Of a DNA stretch of 64,000 bases, positions 42,928 to 55,433 are shown one piece after another. The stretch's first letter is position 1, and each line of letters begins with the position of its first letter. The DNA is from Cyathus striatus. Lineage: Eukaryota; Basidiomycota; Agaricomycetes; Agaricales; Nidulariaceae. Location of the stretch: positions 4,154,001 to 4,218,000 of the forward strand of contig JAOVFP010000004.1 of NCBI GenBank assembly GCA_025738555.1, written 5' to 3'. The position numbers and the translations under genes are program-made. Under the pieces are notes generated by a model. That model made no database searches. It was not told where the DNA came from and worked only from the letters and a program-made list of their open reading frames with translations.

Positions 42928-43990
42928 AGTTAAATGTCTTGAGAGGGTATCTTCGCAACGCAAGAAACAGAACTTTGTTGGGGGAGCTTGCTCCCCCTAT
43001 TTGTCTGCGTTGGCGAGCGAAAATGCGTAGTGGCTGTGCATGCACGTACGGATTTTGCCGCCACGCTCGGATTTCTCCGTCATTCTCGGATTTATCCGTA
43101 AATACTCGGGTTTGTCCGCTTTGCGTTGGTGGGCACTTGGGCTTGACTTGGGCAATACTTACAGTTACAGCTAAAAATTTGAAGGCACCAGCTCCTCCCC
43201 AGTTTGAGCCGCGAGCATGTGTTAGTCAGCACTGCGATGGTGCACCGGATGTAAATGTTGTCAGATCTTACACATTAAGTACACTCATTTCCATTGTAAA
43301 TACATACCTGCTCATTGTCAACAGTATATGATTATTCCCCTCACTTGTAATAAATTTAAATTCCATAATGAACACTTTGTATCAACTTACTAAGCATTTT
43401 TTCCACCACCACTTCAAATACTATTGGATACTTAGTACTAGGCAACCAGTGCACCCATGCACGTAGAATAATTAATTTGAGACAAGGACTATTAGAATGA
43501 ATCAAGAGCTTTAGAGTGGAAGGATAATAAATAAAATAATGCACAAGCCATTAAAATAAAGTTAGGACATTAGGACAAAAGTAGAAATACTATTTAGCAT
43601 AAAAATAAAGTAAAAATAAATCATAAGAACATTGAAGACAAAACCACTAATACAAGGTATATAATAAGTAAACTGGTTAAATTCTGTTTAAACGAAAGTC
43701 AAGCAGAAATAGTAGTAGTTAAAATATTGTACAACAAGTTAACTTAGTATGTATAAAAAGAATATAATTAAAAACTAGGATTCGTCAAGCTTGCCCTTTA
43801 ACGTGCGTCGCGAAGCGACGTACGTTACATGTTAATATGGTGAAGAGGATGGGTGCTCGACCGTCGGCGTCGTTGGTCAGCTCTAACCAAGGGCCGATGT
43901 GACTCGCGGTATGTGACGTGACTCGTGACTTCGAACACGCTTCATCCTTCATTTCACTGTTCAGTACCTTCCACAACCACCGCTCCTCAA
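42928..43990. promoter_or_regulatory. Divergent promoter region between MAPR gene and SEC20
   Basis: 1.06 kb. Holds a GGGGGAGC-TT-GCTCCCCC palindrome near 42980, four CGG-N6-CCG sites at 43049-43118, an AT-rich middle (43330-43780) and a CGTCGC-GAA-GCGACG palindrome near 43806. Confidence 0.5.
43049..43118. promoter_or_regulatory. Array of four CGG-N6-CCG sites
   Basis: Sites at 43049-43060, 43068-43079, 43087-43098 and 43107-43118, spaced 19, 19 and 20 bp. Inverted CGG triplets with fixed spacing are the classical target of Zn2Cys6 dimers; six-base spacing is known for Ppr1/UaY. They lie 122-191 bp upstream of the MAPR ATG. Binding is inferred. Confidence 0.5.
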
Positions 43991-45233
43991 ATGCCACCTA
44001 TTCCCACAAATTTTGACTCGGAAACTGTACAGCTTATTGATTCCATCGAATGCCGTCACAAAGACCTTGCAGAGTACCAAATACCGAAGCTAGAATCATG
44101 TAGAGACCCGCTGGCAACGCAACAACGGTTCGCTGCGGAACTTAGAGAAGACTTGGACTTAGTAGGAAGGGAAATTGAGGTGCACAACAGTTCACTGGGG
44201 GTTATGAATCGCTACAGATACATTCACAGGCTCTCAGTCTAATCGTCGATGATCAAATGGGCGAGAAGAACAGGCGACAGCTGGGGAGTATTGTAAAGGA
44301 CTTGCAGAATACGCTTGCTGGGTATGAGATCTCCTTCATTACCTGTAGAGCAAAATTTATTTTAATGAAGTTAGCTTGCGAAAGGATTTCCGCGCTGCTC
44401 TTCTAGCATCTAAACGAGCTATTGACGCGCAGAGTGCATCACAACGACATGAGCTCCTTGGATCTGCTGCTCTGAACCAGAAACCTAAGCGGGACTTGAA
44501 TGAAAAGGTCACGTAAGTGAAATACAACATATCGCTGCAGGCATGTCCTGATTCCCTTAATTAGTGACGATGCCCTCATGAAGGCGAATTCGGACGTCAC
44601 TGAAGCGTTAAGGCGAACAATTGCAGTAATGCAAGGCGAGCTTGAACGCTCTGTTCTTACGACTCAGATGCTTGGTATGTATCGATTATTTCACTGTGTA
44701 TGTTATCTGCTAAGCGTAATGCAGACTCTTCTTCTGCCACCCTTCGCAGTGCATCCTCACAACATGATACGCTTTCATCATTAATGACAACATCCAAGCA
44801 ACTCATAACCGCATTGGAGAAATCCGACTGGCTTGACCGCATTCTAATACTTTCTGCCTTTGCCTTCTTCTTGCTGGTTATATTGTTCATCTTGAAGCAA
44901 CGCTTCATCGACAGAACTGTAAGGATAGCGTTTTGGTGGACACGATTCTTACCAGGCTTCCGAGGGGCCAAGACTCCGAATGTCGAACGGGGGCTCGACG
45001 CAACTGATGTCGAAGCTATTGTTTCGGCATCAATAACCACTGCTGCGTTTATCATATCTTCAATGAGCATTGCGGCTAGCTCAACTATGGGCGCAGCTGT
45101 GACGGAGACACCAAGCTCTTCAATATCAAAGACTCTCTCTTCCGTTATCGCTGCATCAGCCTCAGTCTCCGAGACTTTATCACCACAAGTTACTATGTCA
45201 GAACCCGATGCCGTCGTGCACGAAGAGTTGTAA
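43991..45233 (+). CDS. SEC20: SNARE protein SEC20
   Basis: Five exons: 43991-44179, 44230-44321, 44375-44512, 44565-44674 and 44725-45233, giving 345 residues. The N-terminal part is helical. The Sec20 SNARE-like region runs through exons 4-5 (ALMKANSDVTEALRRT, ELERSVLTTQML, SSATLRSASSQHDTL) and is followed by KQLITALEKSDWLDRILI and one membrane span (FAFFLLVILFIL). Sec20 works with Ufe1, Use1 and Sec22 at the ER in fusion of COPI vesicles returning from the Golgi. The C-terminal 80 residues after the span are Ser/Thr/Ala-rich, would be lumenal, and lack an obvious HDEL. Splice junctions were chosen by frame and family match. Confidence 0.9.
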
Positions 45234-46443
45234 TTACACTTCTCAATGACACTCCCTTTTGCTACGTTATGAAAGGTTAAGGATAACGACGAAATTGGTC
45301 ATTTAAGACATGGAACATTGTAGTGACCTTAGAAATTGAACTTTGTAAATAATTACATGCTGGTGGCATCTGGTGAGTCTGACTCCTGCACATCGCTGAC
45401 ACCGTTGTTATAATTTCATTCTCATCAGATCCATTAATACATGATATGTATTTCATTGTATGTATAGATTCAAGGACAACCTTGCACAGCACCATGCATT
45501 ATAAGATTATCCTTCATTCTTGTGATGTTCAATCAATTCGGCTATCATCTTCGTACATACACAAAATCGGGGTTTTCACATATACTAATGAGCCCCTATG
45601 TGTCCCTAGATTTTGGGAGCTATTTTATACACAACACGCCACTCTACTGAAAGAGTGAGGAAATACAGAAAGGGTTTTCAGAACCGCAATCAATGATGTA
45701 CACGACACCGTAAGCAATGTAAAGTTTCAGCGTGGACTACAATGTGCACTACTGATGTTATCATTACGAGGTCAAGCTCGACGGGCTGCTAACAGCTCAG
45801 AGTTCCCTGGCAAGCATTCGTATGGTGTACACTTTCCGTGCACAAATGCGGCAAGAAAGCGCAATACCCCCATCTTTTAGCTGTGGTATATCGAAGGGAT
45901 TGTATATCTATAACAACTCAATAGTATCCTATTGAGCATGTCGGAAGTGCATTAGTTGCTGATTACTTCCACCTAGATCGATCAGGACCAGGCTTCATGT
46001 TGTGGAAGCCGGGTGCTATTGCATAGTAAGTACCTATTAATGTCGAAACATTATCTGTTCGACCTGGTCATCGGTGATCAATTACGAAATACTCTGCTTT
46101 GAGGATGACAGTTACTTAGGTTGGACTACCGTCATAGGTCATCCCCACTCGCCGATCCCGTTGAAATCAGCCAACCAAAAGTCTTTCCGACTAGACAATA
46201 TCAATTTTCCTTTCTGAGGTACCACAGATCGAAGAATTCTCACAGATATGGAGGCCTCACCGAATGTCATCTTTTCAATGCGGTTGACCCCAACATTAAG
46301 ATGACATCGCAACAGATTACAAAATTAATCACAGGAAGGATTCATATTATCAATCCTGAACAGAGTTATATATAAACATTCAGTCCAAGCATACGTTACA
46401 AGGGAAGACAATAGTTAGAAAACAGCATCCATTTAGAAGATAT
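45234..46443. other. Intergenic, no supported gene
   Basis: 1.2 kb between the convergent SEC20 and CPL1-like gene ends. Short ORFs only. Confidence 0.6.
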
Positions 46444-47554
46444 TTAGAAGATAGGGATGTGGTCGATACTGTACTGAGCAGCGAGGAGAATGGGATCTTT
46501 CTCCTCTGAATAGATGCAAGACGACTTCGAGCTATTTAAGTCGTAACCGGGCATGCAGCGGTTTACGACACATGCTCCCCTGACACAGGAAACATCTGCA
46601 ACTCCAGGGATTGCAGTACAATCGACACCATCTGCATCCGGAAGACCAGGATTCAGAGAGACCATGCACCCGCCACCTAATATGCGATTGTCAGCCAAGT
46701 AAGACAGAGAACATCAAGATTCAAAGACCGCATTAATGACGATGACGACGTACAGCTCTCGAGGTCATTCTGGATGTCAACGCATTCCCAGGCATGAGCG
46801 TTTCTGCCCCAAATGCCGCATGCCGTATGTCCCCATTCGCAATGCTTGTTACGCCCGCCGAAGTTCAGGTCTCGTTTGTATTGACTGGGACACCCTTGGA
46901 ACAAGCCGCACTTGCCGTTACATTCAGTGTATGGCCAGTTACAAGCACATTTGGTGGGACGTGGGCCCAGCGGATAAGGCGTATACCTGCCGTATTTTCA
47001 GCGCTAATGGTGATACGAAGGGCGAATTATGAAACCTACCCATCTTTACAAGTAAATCCACATGCTGAGCCCTTTGCACAGGCCGGCACGGAATGCGGAG
47101 GATAGCTGCACTGTTCGCCAGGGCATTGTTTGATCTTCGCGAAAGTGATTATCAAATCTACCGCCAAGATGTGCTAGAAAAGGGAATTGCTTTACCATGT
47201 CAGTTAGTGCGGCTGTCACGACGGTCTGGCCAGCCAATGCAACAGCAGTGATGGCGAAAGGATTTGTATACAGGAACGAAGGAATATCCGATACACAGAG
47301 ACAGGTATCTACGTGATTGACATGGTCAACTCATCAATACACAGTTTTGGACGAATTTGTGTCAACTAACCGATGTTACCAATGGTAATGTAGCTTCCTG
47401 GAAGCCATTTGTTAGGGACCTTCAAGACTGAATTGACTTCCCCGCACAGGTCTCCGGTGGGATCAGTTCTACTGGTAAGACTGGATCCTGCAACACCAGA
47501 TGCATGGACAAGTAAAAGGCTGAGAAAGATACTGTATGTCGTCCGCATCTTCAA
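46444..47554 (-). CDS. Secreted cysteine-rich CPL1-like domain protein
   Basis: Five exons read on the minus strand (about 47554-47380, 47308-47196, 47134-47050, 46967-46713, 46679-46444). A signal peptide (YSIFLSLLLVHASGVAG) opens it. Then comes a cysteine-rich region: CPGEQCSYPPHSVP, ACGFTCKDGYTPYP, CACNWPYTECNGKCG, CEWGHTACGIWGR, CVDIQNDLESCGGC. The CPL1-like C-terminus follows (GVDCTAIPGVADVSC, CVRGACVVNRCMPGYDL). The family is common in basidiomycetes as secreted or wall-associated proteins; the best-known member is Cryptococcus Cpl1. Function here is unknown. Intron junctions restore the cysteine pattern, which supports the model. The last exon begins by completing the Cys of ESC. Confidence 0.82.
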
Positions 47555-49364
47555 TGCGTTACAGTATAAAGACGAACAGAAGCGGTTCTAGGTGGGAGGT
47601 CTATCAAGCTTTCATACTGCCTGCTTTTATGTTGTCTCCAACCTGAGGCTATTCAGCTGCCGTACGACAGATACAGTTCCTGTGGATGACTTCCTGAGAA
47701 CATACATAATTGCTGATCAACAGGTGATGAAAACGCCGATGGAGGCATGCAAGACTTCACGTAAATGAGGTACAAATCCTGGTACATGTGTCGTGATGGC
47801 CTATCATGTCGCTGGACACTGGACAAATCGCGGGCAGTAGGTTCAGATTCCAACTGATCTCAAGGCACCTGCTTTTCGTTTTGGTTTCTTTACCATGAAG
47901 CAGAGTCGTCTTGTTCGGATCAGATTGCAAGATAAGTACAAGCGCCAAGTAATATATTGTGAACATACACGGCGCTGTGATATTCAAGGTCAGTATGTGT
48001 CTTCTACGTGACTTGTTGCGGGTATAGAGCTGGTGGGGAAGCTTTCATGCCGGTATTACTGTTATACGTGCATTCCAGCTTTGACGCGAGTTCTGCCAAT
48101 ACAACGGGCCGGTCACGGTGTTGCAGTAACGATAGTAGCTGTCCACTGGTGAGTTTACCGCTCCAACGACGCCTTCTATGGAGTCTTATAACTAAAGCCT
48201 TGGTGTTAAATATGCTTGAAAGGAAATGAAGCCGAAAGCCGACATTGTAAACAAGTCGGCTACGTTCAACTTCGTAGTTAAGATTCAGAATCTGCTTATT
48301 ATCTGAATCGTTCAAGTCGAGGGCCGCGGTGCGCAAGGCGTTCTGCTGGTCAGTGGCCGCTAGAATGTCTAAAGGCCGAGAAGCCTCGAGCTCTGGACAA
48401 TTGGATACTGCAGCTTGGTTGGATTTCATGCGCGCATATTGCAAGTTTGACTAATGCAATCGCTGACTTTCACGAAATACGGAACTCAGCTCTGGATTAT
48501 TTTTCTGATTAGCTCTAATTGGGCTCTAATTATGTCATTCACTCAGGCAACACTCAGTTTTCATATAACATGAAAATTGAGAATTTGATGTACGGTCAAT
48601 CAGAACTACTTACACGTCTCCACAGGCTTGCTTTAACCGAAATGTTAAGACGTACTGTTGTAAGCATAGTCATACTTACGACGAACCATTTGTATATATA
48701 CCGTCAGAGATTAAGAAACATATCGTTTCTTAATAGCTTCTTTAACCTAGCGGTACGAGTGACTTGTTGTGTTCTGGCGGACAGCAGGCTTTCAACTGTA
48801 CTACTTAGTAAGTAGTAAGTATGTCCACTGCGAAAGCTGATGAAAGTCCGCAGTAAAAATTGAAACAGTTTCCTGCTCAAGCCTGAATAATATTTCTGCG
48901 TGAGACCAAGGGGGGAATCGGATGAAAGGAATCCAAGTCGCACCAGTCGTGTACTTAATGCAAAACCAATGCTGGACAAAAATATGAGTTGTATTTTTAT
49001 CACCCAAAAAGCCAACGAAAAGCGTGCTTAAAATAACCTGCGCTTGCGAGTTGAGACGCGTGTTATCCTGTGTTATCAGTGGCTGTGCGACGGACGCCCG
49101 GTGTGGTTAGGATACAGGGTCACGCTTCGCTTTGCATCATCGAAGTTCTCAGTCGTTAATTGAAGTCTGAGTTCGGACTTCCACGGCGGGTAAAAATGAG
49201 CTGTCGTCTCCACCTTCAGCCTTGCTTCTGTTCCATTCCGATGCACAACGTGTTTAAATACTGGGATATTTAACTGCGTCCTACAGTTGGCCTGAAGCTT
49301 CGCGTACAACTTTTCGCCCTTAAGCTTCCAGCTCTAGCACCGGCAAGCCTCTCATTCCTGCAAG
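47555..49364. other. Intergenic, with one doubtful reading frame
   Basis: 1.8 kb between divergent secreted-protein genes. The minus frame at 48004-48444 is the only long one and is listed separately. The rest shows nothing recognisable. Confidence 0.5.
48004..48444 (-). CDS. Hypothetical protein, doubtful
   Basis: 146 codons, no recognised domain. The first part (LDILAATDQQNALRTAALDL) and the end (LTSGQLLSLLQHRDRPVVLA) have a protein-like composition. The middle could hide an in-frame intron starting GTCGGC or nearby. No homologue known to me. It may be chance. Confidence 0.25.
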   Translation of the reverse strand: MQYARMKSNQAAVSNCPELEASRPLDILAATDQQNALRTAALDLNDSDNKQILNLNYEVERSRLVYNVGFRLHFLSSIFNTKALVIRLHRRRRWSGKLTSGQLLSLLQHRDRPVVLAELASKLECTYNSNTGMKASPPALYPQQVT

Positions 49365-51580
49365 ATGCTTCTCCACCTCTACGTCTCATGGCTGCTAGTC
49401 ACTATCTGGTGTTATCTAGCATCTGCAGCAGAGATGACAACCGACGGTAACCTGACTTTCATGTCCGATTCTGGTATTTGCGAAACAACGCCTGGAGTTC
49501 ACCAAGTTTCAGGATACATATCGATCACGGAAGATACATTTATGGTATGTTTTGAAGATGCTCAGTAGGAGGGCTATCTTTTTCTGAGTTTTTCTTGCAG
49601 TGGTTTTGGTTCTTTGCTGCAAGGAATAATCCGGACACCGCACCATTGACTCTATGGTATGTGAATTCGTATTCTAAGGTGTAAACCCGCACTGTAATTG
49701 CGATGTGCTAACCGGTTAATCCCCGCAGGTTAAATGGTGGTCCCGGCTGTTCCTCTCTGTTAGGGATATTTCAAGGTATTATTCCCTTTGTTCTGTTGAA
49801 AGCTATTTTAGTCATTGCGACAGAAAATGGTCCTTGTCAAGTAAACTCCGATGAATCAACAACAGCTATCAATCCTTACAGGTTGGTCTTGGGTTGGTCC
49901 TCTTCTCTCGTATATTTGATGTTGATCAGCTTCCGTTCTTTCGCCGACAGCTGGAACAATGTCAGCAACAGTGCGTCTCTTTGTTTCACAATTCTATAAT
50001 CAACGCCAACGAACATTTCATTTCCCAGTGCTATATATCGACCAGCCTATCGGGTCAGGCTTTTCCTTCGGGCCTAACACCACGAATACAACGGATGCAA
50101 CAGCTGCGCAGCTGTGGACAGCATTTCAAGCTATGTTTGATAGCAATGAATTCTCGAGGTTCCAAAATAGAGAGTGCGTTATGAACTCTGCTTCCCATTG
50201 CTCTGTATTTAGAATATGACCCTTTCAGTCTTATTTTTGCAACTGAAAGTTACGGTGCACGATACGGCTCAACTTACATCACGTATTTCAACTCACAGAA
50301 CGCATTGATTGACTCTGGGGAGCTAACTGGCCATAAGATTGTTTTTACGAGATTAATGGTTAGCAAGTGCGTTTTTTCTCTGATCTGAGTTTACGCAATG
50401 CCAACTTTCACGTGCTGGTATTAGTGGAAGACACGATCCTCTCACCCTTGCTCGTTCCTATCTTCAATTTGCAGCAAATGCACCAGGATATGGTCCTCTA
50501 CAAAATGAATCTACGATCGCGCATATGCAAGACTCTTTCTTTGCTGACGATGGATGTCAGACACGGTTACAAAGCTGCTATGCCGCAGATGGAGTAAGCG
50601 ATTCCAATCACACATGTCTTAATGCCTATGCGCACTGCGTAAGTCATTCGTTTTTGGCTCTTTCTTATCCATAACTGATAGTTATTGGTAGCAAAATACG
50701 GTTTATGACCTCGCGATTGACGGCCGTGATTCTGACGACCTCCGGCAGAACACTTCTGCTTCATTCCCGCCTACATTTTATCTGAAGTACATACGCACTC
50801 AAGAAGTTATGGATGCCATAGGCGCTCGCAACTCCTTCGATCAGTGTAGTGATGATGTTCGAGTAGCATTCGGTGATGCTGGAGAAGTGCGTCGTGACTG
50901 ACATACTGCTTCAATGGTTCCATGTTGAAATTTTTGACTTTAGTATGGAAGATCTAACCTTCCTGTCCTTGCGCCCCTTGCAAATAATCGCTTCCCCATC
51001 CTTATATGGGTATGTTCGAACATCATTTAGTCAATCTCTCACTGACAGGTCGTCTTTTCTACCGTGACTTGCAACAGGTGGGTGATGCAGATATCAAGTT
51101 TGTATTTTAAATTTTTGAAGTGGGAGGTATGCCTGACGCTGATTTATAGGTGTAACTGGCTGGGAATTCACGACGCAATGGTCACCATGGATTGGTATGG
51201 TAACCAACAGTTGAACAATACGGAATACAGGAATATCTCAATAAGCAATAAACCCGTCGCTGCCGTAAAATCCGTAGATAATTTTACGTTTGCGTAAGTA
51301 ATGACTTTCAGCGATATCATACACATCTGACAGATTCCATCCAGGCGAGTTTACGGCGCTGGTCATGCTCTAGTGAGTAGTATCTTTCATGTCTTCTACA
51401 AAACTGACAATTTCTATGTAGCCTGCCTTTCAACCTCAAGCAGCTGTCGAGATCTTCTCTCAATTCATTCAAGGGAAGCAGTTAGAATCCATTGCTTCCA
51501 AGTCTGTTGCACGAAGGCTCCAAGCGGGAATGTTACATTCCTCCTTTCTGTTGTTTATGATAAATTACTTGCTCTTTTAA
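49365..51580 (+). CDS. Serine carboxypeptidase, peptidase family S10
   Basis: About a dozen exons with short introns. A signal peptide (LYVSWLLVTIWCYLASAAE) is followed by the S10 substrate-pocket motif LWLNGGPGCSS (exons near 49620-49770), YIDQPIGSGFSFG near 50030, the nucleophile region ATESYGARYG near 50240 (Thr instead of the usual Gly before Glu), the catalytic Asp in GDADIKCNWLG (51080-51160) and the catalytic His in RVYGAGHALPAFQP (51345-51435). Removes C-terminal amino acids, normally in acidic compartments or outside the cell. The C-terminus ends with a hydrophobic stretch (SSFLLFMINYLLF) that could be a GPI-anchor signal. Several N-glycosylation sequons (NNVSN, NTTNTT). Exon limits are approximate. 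Confidence 0.87.
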
Positions 51581-52024
51581 TCCAAAATATGACTATATCT
51601 GTGAAACAGCATCGACGGACTTAGTCACGCATTACCTGTACATTCATAGATCAAAAAGCTCTTAGAACAATGTAAATGGACATGAAAAAGTATATATTGA
51701 TGGACGAGAAAGATATACATTTATTTTAGGGGTATCGCAACAATATACTAAGAAAGCAAATCACAAAAGACGAAGGTGTGGAGGTAATTTCAGTGGTGAG
51801 CACGTCGGTAACGGGGATGTCATAATCAGTAGCGTACCCATACTGAATTGAGATTGTAGTGTGATGTGAAACAATATTATACACGTCTAAAGAACACGCT
51901 CGAAGGCAAGAGATATACTGAGTAGGGTCGAGAGCTAGCAAAACGAGATTCAAAGTAAAAGATGTATGTAGTGTACCTGCAAATCATAGCCCCCAAAAAT
52001 ATAAGGGAGAAAGTCCAATCATTG
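51581..52024. other. Convergent intergenic region
   Basis: 3' ends of the carboxypeptidase and EPL1. Nothing else seen. Confidence 0.6.
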
Positions 52025-55000
52025 TTAATAACCGGCGCTCTGCGAACTTTGCAAAGGTTGCTGGTGCTGCATGGAGGGAGAGGCCATGGATAGTGTGGGA
52101 GTCATAGGTAAGCGAGGGGGCGAATGAGACTGGGCAATGGAAGCTGGCATGGGCGAGGGACTATTATGTTGATGCGGCGGTGACATTGATATTTGTCCGT
52201 TGGCATTAATGATATGACCATTGGTACTCCTAACTTGACGTGTACCATTCACCGACGGCGATCGCACCGGGACCGAGTGCACCTGGTTAGGAGAAGAGAC
52301 TAGCACTTGGGCTTCGATACTGTTTGCCACAGAATTGGGCCGCTGTTGCATGGGCATACCTGATCCCGCCCATTGCATCTGTCTACTAGCGGGCAACTTT
52401 AAATTCATATTGGCTGCGTTTGGCATATGCATGTTAACCGGAGTGCCGTTATGTCCAATATGCATATAAGAAGCGGGTAACCCTCGAGCGAGGCTCGCTT
52501 GCTGCAGCGCAGCGAGATCCTGCCCTTGTCCGTGCATTGTAGCTAATGGAGTCTTGAAGTTCTGCATTTGCTGCAAGCTTAACTGCTGCGTGTTTTGATA
52601 TTGTTGGTACCCTGGTGCTGTGACAGCAAGGCCAGGAGCAGCATGATTCGACAGCGGAGTTAGGTGAAAGCCATTGGGCACTTGAACCTGAGGCTGGTTC
52701 TGGGACTTAGGACGGGAAGGCACGCCATTCACTGCTACATCCTGTGGCTGACTTGAGTTGTCAGGCTGGATTGACACGACACCATTCTGGATTACAGACA
52801 TTTGATTCGTGTCAGGTTTCGAGACATCGACATGGGGCATAGCGATCGCAGCTCGACTGGATGCATTCGGAGGAGAGTGCTGTGGAACAGGAAGCGGAAC
52901 GGGTGGAGAGGTACGTGTGGTTCCATTCTGCGATATTGCAGGGACGCTTGGAGGACGCATACCCATACTCGACGATATCCGCATCTGCGAAACCCCATTA
53001 GGTGGTGGCATCTTCTTAAGCGGCTGCGAAACGGCGACCGGAGCAGCGTTCTGTGGGCTGGTTTGAAGTGAAATAGGAGCGTGATTACTGGACGCAGCCA
53101 TGCTAGAATGGAAAGCTCGAGCAAATGCAGCCGTCCGTGGATTAGGTTGAGTCATTCCAAGACGGAATGGAACGTAGACACTTGAGCGACCTTCCGAAGC
53201 AGGACCTGGTACACCTGCATCCGTCACTAGGCTCTGTTGGTCTTGATCGCCGAGCAGAGTCATTGCGTATCGGAGATATCTGCGAAATTGGAAATCAATC
53301 AATTGTCATAAATGCATGGTTCCGAAAACACTTACTTCGAATCATAGTCATCCACAAGGATCCTATCATGCTCGTCAGCACCTTGAGGTCCAATAACAGG
53401 CCCATCATCCATGTCAAACCGCCAGCGCTCCTGAAGACGTGCTCTGCGCTCGATTTCCTCTGCGTCAATGTCATCTACATCCATGGCATCTTCGTCATCA
53501 GAATCAGCCAATGCCGGATGTCGACGTCGTTTGTAAGACATTGGAGGAGGAATATAGTTTCGACGGTCTACATGCAAACGACCGCCACGTCCGCAGCGAA
53601 GTCTGAGAGCGCGTGCTTGCCTATGCGAAAGCTCTTCAGAATCCTCTGAATCTGATGGCCATGATGGGGCATCTGGAGGAGGAATGAACTTGAAGAGTCT
53701 CGAGGGATGTGGGATGAAGGGCGCTTGGTAAGTATTCTACGAAAGGTTAATTTAACACCATTTTAAAATAGGAAATTTTGCGTACGTCGATTTGGTCTTC
53801 CCATGCAGGATCTTTCTGCTTTGCCAGCGTCGCCTCCACCTCTTCGCGAATCATAGCAATGCGCTCGCGTGGACGCATAGGAGCCTCTTGACGTAGGAGC
53901 GGAAGATTGGCATCTTGTGTACGTATTTTGAGAGGAAGGCGGGCTCTGCTAAAATGAGTAAGCATCACCATGCAACGATAGCGATAAAGAGTAACGTACG
54001 CAGGCTCCTGCTTCTTCACAATACGTTCCTTCTCCACGAGAAGCTCCTCGTCCGCTTTGTCACCAAGACCAGGATACCTACGCTTAAGGTCGACAAGGGC
54101 TAGTCGTTTCTCCCAAACAGCCTGCGCATGCTCGACCGTCTCTTTCTTAAGTGTTTCCCGGGTGAGCAAAAATTTAGCAAGTTCAAGCGGATACGAGAGC
54201 TCCGCTTGTAATCTTGCAAGTTTCTCGGATGATGATGTTTGCTGAGCTCGCGTTTTCCGTACAGCCTTGATCTCGCGTCGTCGAAAGCAAATGTAGGATT
54301 CATTAGGGGTATCACCTTCGTCAAACTGGATGAGGAATTCAGCAATGAAAACGAGAGGAAGAAAAAGGTTCCTGTACATTTAAAGTAGGTATGATGCGAT
54401 GGCCATTGTGCTCAAGTCGACGTTCTTTCCAATAAGGGTAAACAACACGCGCGATCTTCAGAAGAGTGTTCGGTGGAGGAACCCATGAGGGAACGGCAAA
54501 GCACGAAAACATATTTGGAGGTAAGGGTACAGAAAAAACGTCTTGATAATCAGAAAACGCGGGGAAAGTCATGCCAGTCTCAAGACTCTGAAAGCATTTA
54601 ATATGTAAGCACATATAAGATGGAAACCTGAAGTAGTAGCATACATGATGAAGGAATTCAGTCTTGTCATGGGTCGCCTTCTCAAACACGCCCATAACAA
54701 GCTCGAACTCGTCCTCAGATATTATGGTTGGTTGCGAGGACTCAGGCTCCTTGCCTTTAGCCTTAGAGCTTCGAGCAGAAGTTCGTGTATTGGATGCAGA
54801 GAGCGCGCCCTGTGCACTCGTACCTTCACCGCGCGCCTCCTCGTTATTCTTATCAAGCCATTCCTTGTCGCGTTCATCCATATAGTACGTGAAACCGCCA
54901 GCGATTCCATCCTTAACGGTCTCCTCGACGGTGGCGGAGGAGTAAACAAAGGTGGTAGGGTCGTGCCAACGGTTGGAAGGATAAAGTTCATCATAATTGT

Positions 55001-55433
55001 CCACAATACCAGTGGAGTCCGGCGTTGGAATGTACGCTTGCGGCGTAACGGCCGGGGAAGGCTTATCGCCGCGCGATGGCTGGTTGGCAGCGACGTTAGT
55101 GCGATGCGACGCAGTGAGCACTTCCTGCAAGTGATGTTCCTAAAGGAGCAAGTCAATGTGATTGGTAAGCAGCTTAGTAACACAATCCGCGGGTCGCACA
55201 GCCACTCAAATGGCTGACGTGGCAGAGAAGAGGAGGGCAATGCCACTCACGTTGGCGTCCTCTGCGTCGACACCAGCGACGAGGTTAGTGAGCCGGTGCT
55301 TCTCTTCGTCTTCGTCAGGTATAAGGAGGGCGTCGGCCTCGATGTTACCATGGTGTATCTTGAGTCTTGTTTTATTGGTAATCCGGTTGCGGTTTCTGAG
55401 GGTCGATGCGCCCGGGTGGTGATTGCGGGGCAT
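52025..55433 (-). CDS. EPL1: Enhancer of polycomb-like protein EPL1 (NuA4 subunit)
   Basis: About seven exons from ATG 55433 to the stop at 52025. Exon 1 holds the basic start (MPRNHHPGAST, NKTRLKIHHGNIEAD) and ends VDAEDAN at a GTGAGT donor. Exon 2 resumes EHHLQEVLTAS, the conserved EPcA junction. Then come YIPTPDSTGIVDNYDELYP, a Ser/Lys-rich stretch, SEDEFELVMGVFEKATHDK, the FDEGDTPNESYICFRRREIK block, the helix with LPLLRQEAPMRPRERIAMI, and an acidic HPALADSDDEDAMDVDD region. The final exon (52025-53290) encodes a long Pro/Gln/Ser/Asn-rich tail. Epl1 scaffolds the Esa1-Yng2-Eaf6 piccolo module that acetylates histones H4 and H2A. Whole protein roughly 1,000 residues. Confidence 0.92.
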
